Part shown: positions 10,014 through 14,208 of the stretch, in pieces
Layout of the letters: every line of letters starts with the position of its first letter
Numbering within the stretch: position 1 is the first letter of the stretch
Assembly: GCA_025765595.1 (NCBI GenBank)
Contig: JAIVFH010000571.1
Coordinates: 1-14,208 of the forward strand
Direction: 5' to 3'
DNA: 14,208 bases
From: Obelidium mucronatum
Taxonomy: Eukaryota > Chytridiomycota > Chytridiomycetes > Chytridiales > Chytriomycetaceae
The notes under the pieces: generated by a model
The model's database searches: none
What the model was told of the DNA's origin: nothing
The model's input: only the letters and a program-made list of their open reading frames with translations
Position numbers and translations under genes: made by a program

Positions 10014-13000
10014 ATGAGTCTGGACGAAGAAGAAGAAATCGAAGCGCCTGCCGCAAACTGTTTCCGAATCTTGATTGTAAACTGAGTCTATTATAAGCTT
10101 GACCCTTTTTTTTTTCTTCCCCGCCACAACTTCGCTGAGACATCATTTTCTTTTACTACTGGCTACTCTCTCCGTGTTCTCTATGATGTGTTTGAAGGCG
10201 ACGGACAATCATCTTGGGTATCTCGAAAAGGACCCGATTCGTGGGAACGATTCATTCGAAGCTTTTCATGAGATTCTAACGATTGCTCGGGATCGAAAGG
10301 TAGCTGCTTTACTGTTTTTGCTCATGTTCGTTCCGCTACTTGTCAAAAAAAAATGCATTGCGAGAAGAGGAGTGTTTGCAAGGAATTCTAGTGGAGTTGG
10401 AATCCAGCAAAAACGAGGTCCGGCCGTCGCCAACCAAAAAAAAAAAGTCAAAAGAACGCGATGACCAGCGATTGTACCCATTCAATACCCCCAAAACAAA
10501 AAAAACAAAAAAAGCATCCATGGTTTAACCATTCCCTCAAAAAATTCCCCAACTCAGGTGGACTTTATCCTACTTGGCGGGGACCTTTTCCACGACAACA
10601 AGCCTTCTCGAAAATGTATGCACAAGACCATGACAATGCTTCGACAGTTTTGTATGGGTGATAAAGAGTGCCAGTTTGATTTTGTCAGGTGAACCATCAT
10701 TTTCTTGCACCCCCCACCTTCCTCTAAAAAAAAAAAAACCAACCAACATTCGAAAACGAAAACTTAAAGCGCACAAGACGAAACATTCAAAGACGCGTTC
10801 GCAACTGTAAACTATCAAGACCCAAACTACAATGTATCGATTCCCATTTTTTCAATTCACGGAAACCATGATGACCCAAGTGGGGATGGGGATTTATGTG
10901 CTTTGGATTTGTTGAGTGCTGCGGGGCTTGTTAATTACTTTGGGAGGGCTGAAGCTGTAGATGATGTTCGGATTAGTCCTATGCTTTTGAAGAAGGATGG
11001 TGGAGTGAAGGTTGCAGTGTATGGGATGGGAAATATCAGGTATAAAGAGAGGCCGGGGTGATTCTTTTTCTTTTTATTGAGCGTTTTTTTTGGGGGTCGA
11101 CAGAGATGAGCGTCTGTATAGGACATTTGTTGGGAAGAAAGTGCGAATGTTTAGGCCCAAGGAGGATAAGGTTGGTGGTTTTTTTTTTTACCTTAGTTCG
11201 AAGAGTCTGTCAGTTGTATTCACCATCAGGAATAACAGGATGATTGGTTTAATATCTTTGTGCTACATCAAAATCGGTATGTTGATGTGAAATGTTTATG
11301 GTTGGCTATATGGGGTAAACATGTCAAATTACAACGTTTAGAGTCAAACGAGGTCCAACAAACTATGTTCCGGAAAGCTTCTTGCCGGACTTTTTGCATT
11401 TAGTTATTTGGGGACACGAAGTAACGACTGGCGCTCCTCTTTTTTTTTGCCTTCCCGTTGATTATTAATTACTGGTCTCATCTTAGCATGACTGTATGAT
11501 TGATCTTGAACAAAACGACGAGAAAGGCTTTTTCATTACACAGCCCGGCTCTAGCGTTGCTACATCTCTATCTGAAGGGGAAATGATACCAAAGTATGTA
11601 TTTCAAACATCCCCTTCAAAACATCCAACGTCATTTGTAAATGTGAACCGAAAAAAAAAAAAAAATCGAACCTTAGACATATCGGAATCCTTGAAATATA
11701 TCCTGACAAACAATTCAAACTGGAGAAAGTGGGTCTGCAAGCAGTGCGGCCTTTTGTGATGGACGATATTGTGTTGGCGGATTGCAAATTGACTGGGAGG
11801 CAGAGAATGGACGAGAAAAGAGTGGATGAAATTCTTGCTGATAAGGTATTATTGTAATTTTTTTTTTTGGTTCGTGCATGTTGTCTTTTCGGGTTTGTTG
11901 AACAGCTTTTCCCAAAAAAAAAAAAAAAAAAAAAGGTTGAAGAAATGATTGAAACTGCCCGGAATATTTGGCTAGAAGCACATCCAGATATAGATGAAGA
12001 TGATTTTCCACGGCCATTGATTCGATTGAGGGTAGGTGTGGTGAATATGTCACTGATTTGCCCTGACAAAAAAAACCACTCGCTCAGGTTGATTACTCGA
12101 ACTTCATGACTCTTAATCCCCAGAGATTTGGACAGCGATTTGTGGATAAAGTTGCCAACGTGAAGGATATTTTGCATTTTCATAGAAAACGACAAGCGAC
12201 AACGGGGGGTGTGTGCAGTTCTCCATGTTTCAACCGTGTCCTCATTTTGAAATTTTTTTTACTGGCCCAGACAAGAAGGGAAAAGACAAAGGAATTGGAT
12301 TCGATATGCCGCTCAATCTTCCAGAAAAGTTGGACAAATTCCAAGTTCAAGATCTCGTCGATGAGTTCTTGTCTGCTCAGAATTTAGAAATCTTGCCCGA
12401 AAATGGAATTGGGGAAGCTGTGAGGTTGTTTGTGGAAAAGGAAGATAAGGAAGCCATTTCTGAGTATGTTGTAGCTTATTTTTACTTCCAAAACGGTCTG
12501 ATACTATTCCCGTTCAAAGTTTCGTCCAGGATTCGCTGAAAAGAACTCAACTTTCTTTGTCCAAAGCCACAGCGGATGTTATCTTTGATGAGTCCAACCT
12601 TATGAAGCAGGTATGTATATTTGTTAATTTGATAATTTCATGGTTTTCTAATTTTGAGATTTCACACAGATCACCAAAGAAAAAGAAGAAGCCAGTGCTG
12701 AAATCACAATAGAACGTACTCGCGTCTTTGAGACAGGCAAAAGCTCGCGACAGGTATGTGAGTTCACCTTTTCCAAAAGCCTGCCTTGACTCGCGTGTTT
12801 TAGGCTAAAGCATCTAGTGGAGATGAGGATGAAGATGGTAGTGACGTGTCGATGGACGAGCCTGAACCAACAAATCGAAAACGAGGGGCTGCAAAAAAGC
12901 CGGTTGCGAAAACAGCTGCCAAGAAGCGGGTTACTGCCACACGTGCTTCAGCGGGAACGAAACGAAAGAAGCCTTTTGATAGTGACGATGATGATGCTTC

Positions 13001-13542
13001 TGATGATGGAGTTGACAAGGACTTTGTCATAAACAGTCCACCGCCGCTTCCCCCAAGAAACTTTACAATTCCTACTTCGAAACCACTCATTCCTGTAAGT
13101 AAACGTTCGACCTCGTCACCTGCTGGATCCTCTGCAGCACCACCACCCCCCTCCCCCAGCACAAAGTTCAAGGTGAGTAATATAACATGGGCTTGGCAAT
13201 ATTAACATATCTCCTGAAATCGTTATGTTTTGGAATAGACCCATCGCAAGCGCATCGCCATCAACAGCAAGACCAAAAGCTACACCGGCTGCTTCTGGAT
13301 CAGGTTTAAGACAGTCAACTCTCAACTTTGACTCTCAAGCCGCCAATAAATCTGCGCCGTCTGCTACTTCAAATTCGTCCACAATACCTTCAAAGCCAAA
13401 CCCGGTTACTGCAAAACGTACTACTGCTACCAAGCCGGCGAGGCGGCGACTCCTGCTGTTCGTGATCTACTACTTCGCGAGCGTCAACTATAGCTGCAAA
13501 AGAAAGTTGCTGGAAGGGCCGACAGTGTTGGCGGGAGGATAG
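10014..13542 (+). CDS. MRE11: MRE11 double-strand-break repair nuclease
   Basis: Nuclease of the MRN/MRX complex for end resection and meiotic break processing. Exons I place: 10014-10076, 10198-10299, 10558-10688, 10770-11039, 11104-11170, 11239-11276, 11342-11420, 11487-11593, 11677-11845, 11936-12031, 12088-12208, 12271-12470, 12530-12610, 12670-12753, 12804-13094, 13138-13172 and 13239-13542. Phases all join, giving 745 aa (human 708). The phosphoesterase motifs are complete: ATDNHLGY (D24, H26), GGDLFH (D64, H67), HGNHDD (N131, H132), LHQNR (H221) and GHEHD (H249, H251). Family segments [35 protein letters not shown] and [12 protein letters not shown] follow, then the DNA-binding cap and an acidic/Lys-rich tail with RQSTLNF. 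Beyond about 13440 the reading appears to slip frames and the literal stop at 13542 is probably not the true one; an acidic DSDDDD segment lies at 13538-13555. The exon-10 acceptor could be 11905 instead, adding [10 protein letters not shown]. Confidence 0.93.
11914..11934. repeat. Poly(A) tract of 21 at an MRE11 exon boundary
   Basis: Twenty-one A residues precede G at 11935. The tract is either the end of intron 9 or, with acceptor 11905, seven Lys codons. See the finding on this site. Confidence 0.9.
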
Positions 13543-13644
13543 CGATGATGATGATGTGACGGAGTCAACTACTTTTTTGCCCAGCTTTGGGAAAACGAGC
13601 CAAGCGATTAAATATTCCAAAAGCGATTGGACACGCTTACGATT

Positions 13645-13650
13645 AATAAA
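13645..13650 (+). terminator. AATAAA for MRE11
   Basis: Canonical signal in the convergent gap after MRE11. It suggests that the true MRE11 stop lies upstream of it, consistent with a stop within 13542-13640. Confidence 0.5.
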
Positions 13651-13700
13651 CACTTTGCTTTTGTTCTTCGTTTGCTAGCAGATTTTGATTCAGACCATTT

Positions 13701-13706
13701 TTTATT
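13701..13706 (-). terminator. AATAAA overlapping the stop of the SET-domain gene
   Basis: On the minus strand the end reads GTA AAA TAA AAA, so AATAAA covers the stop codon, as at TTLL1. Confidence 0.4.
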
Positions 13707-14208
13707 TTACCGTCTTTCTTTTGATAAGAGTATCCAGTCGCTTCCGGACTGCAAGAAGGCACACCTTTTCGCCCCGCCGCTCTCTCACACCATTGACGAA
13801 ATTCTCGGAAAAATTTGACCCACTCTCAAGAGCTTGTCTCAATAACTCATTGTCCGTTTTGATGGATGTTGGATAGGAACGGAGCTTTTGGATGACCAGA
13901 TCCCGGACTCTCGTCAAAGTCTCCTTTTCCATCGATTTTCCTATGTGGCAAGACTGAATGGTCTTATCAAGCTTATTGTTTGCGTGAAAGAGGCACCATT
14001 TCTTTGGTCGAGGAAAGTTGTCTACATCAAGTTTAGAGGGAATCTCCAAACAGGAACCAAAAATAAAAAGAGCAAACCAGAAGGCCCTCGAATAAGCTGG
14101 ACTCGGCAATCTTCATTCCTATCATTTCCAGGAATAGTAAACCCCATATATTTTAAGGACTTGTAACTTGAGTCCTCCCCATAAGTGACGTCCACTTGTT
14201 CGCCAGAT
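13702..14208 (-). CDS. SET-domain protein lysine methyltransferase (SETD6/Rubisco-LSMT type), C-terminal part
   Basis: Minus strand, running off the right edge, so the 5' part is missing. From 14207 the reading is SGEQVDVTYGEDSSYKSLKY, then MGFTIPGN: the G-E-[QE]...YG core that closes a SET domain and holds a catalytic-site Tyr. Further on, LTRVRDLVIQKLRSYPTSIK, TDNELL, and GVRERRGEKVCLLAVRKRL match the Rubisco-LSMT substrate-binding fold, where a 'LKTD..LL' helix precedes 'R.GEK.IL'. The two parts are in different frames; the switch falls between about 14050 and 14110, around T-runs, and fits one missing base or an unrecognised splice. Such enzymes methylate lysines on non-histone proteins. 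The substrate cannot be inferred. It converges with MRE11. Confidence 0.75.

Overview
The window looks like nuclear DNA from a compact eukaryotic genome, most likely a zoosporic (chytrid-type) fungus. Three things point this way. Introns are dense and short, mostly 50-100 nt, with GT/AG ends, some with CTAAC/TTAAC-like branch sites. The gene set mixes fungal features (bZIP factor, CFEM-like GPI-type surface protein, HIG1/Rcf1, Mic60, a chytrid-style F-box) with TTLL1, a tubulin-modifying enzyme found in organisms with cilia or flagella. Intergenic gaps are small. The lineage call is inference; no marker gene settles it.

Layout. (1) 90-1385 +, the 3' part of APC8/Cdc23, a TPR subunit of the anaphase-promoting complex, broken by three apparent one-base deletions. 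(2) 1522-1700 -, a small F-box-like remnant with one apparent base missing. (3) 1763-3848 -, complete TTLL1-like tubulin polyglutamylase, six exons, 576 aa, with a poly-Glu tail. (4) 4224-5107 +, a bZIP protein with a perfect heptad register but a weak basic region. It is divergent from TTLL1 across a short shared promoter. (5) 5029-6704 -, a secreted, probably GPI-anchored protein made of three six-cysteine modules. All its introns are phase 0 and recur at equivalent places in the modules. (6) 6854-7033 -, an orphan coding-like piece with its own stop and AATAAA. (7) 7113-7490 +, a HIG1-domain (Rcf1-like) mitochondrial protein. (8) 7586-9802 +, MIC60/mitofilin, whose first exon is extremely GC-rich. 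(9) 10014-13542 +, MRE11 nuclease in 17 exons with all phosphoesterase motifs, its C-terminal tail probably broken by indels. (10) 13702->14208 -, the C-terminal part of a SET-domain lysine methyltransferase (SETD6/Rubisco-LSMT type), partial at the window edge.

There is no operon logic. HIG1 and MIC60 are adjacent and head-to-tail with 95 nt between stop and start, and both act in the mitochondrial inner membrane. MRE11 and the SET gene converge. Polyadenylation signals sit on or just after several stop codons.

Two points deserve most attention. One is the modular cysteine-rich surface protein, where repeat and intron register agree. The other is a recurring signature of single missing bases inside conserved coding sequence in at least four genes, which fits assembly indels better than pseudogenes.
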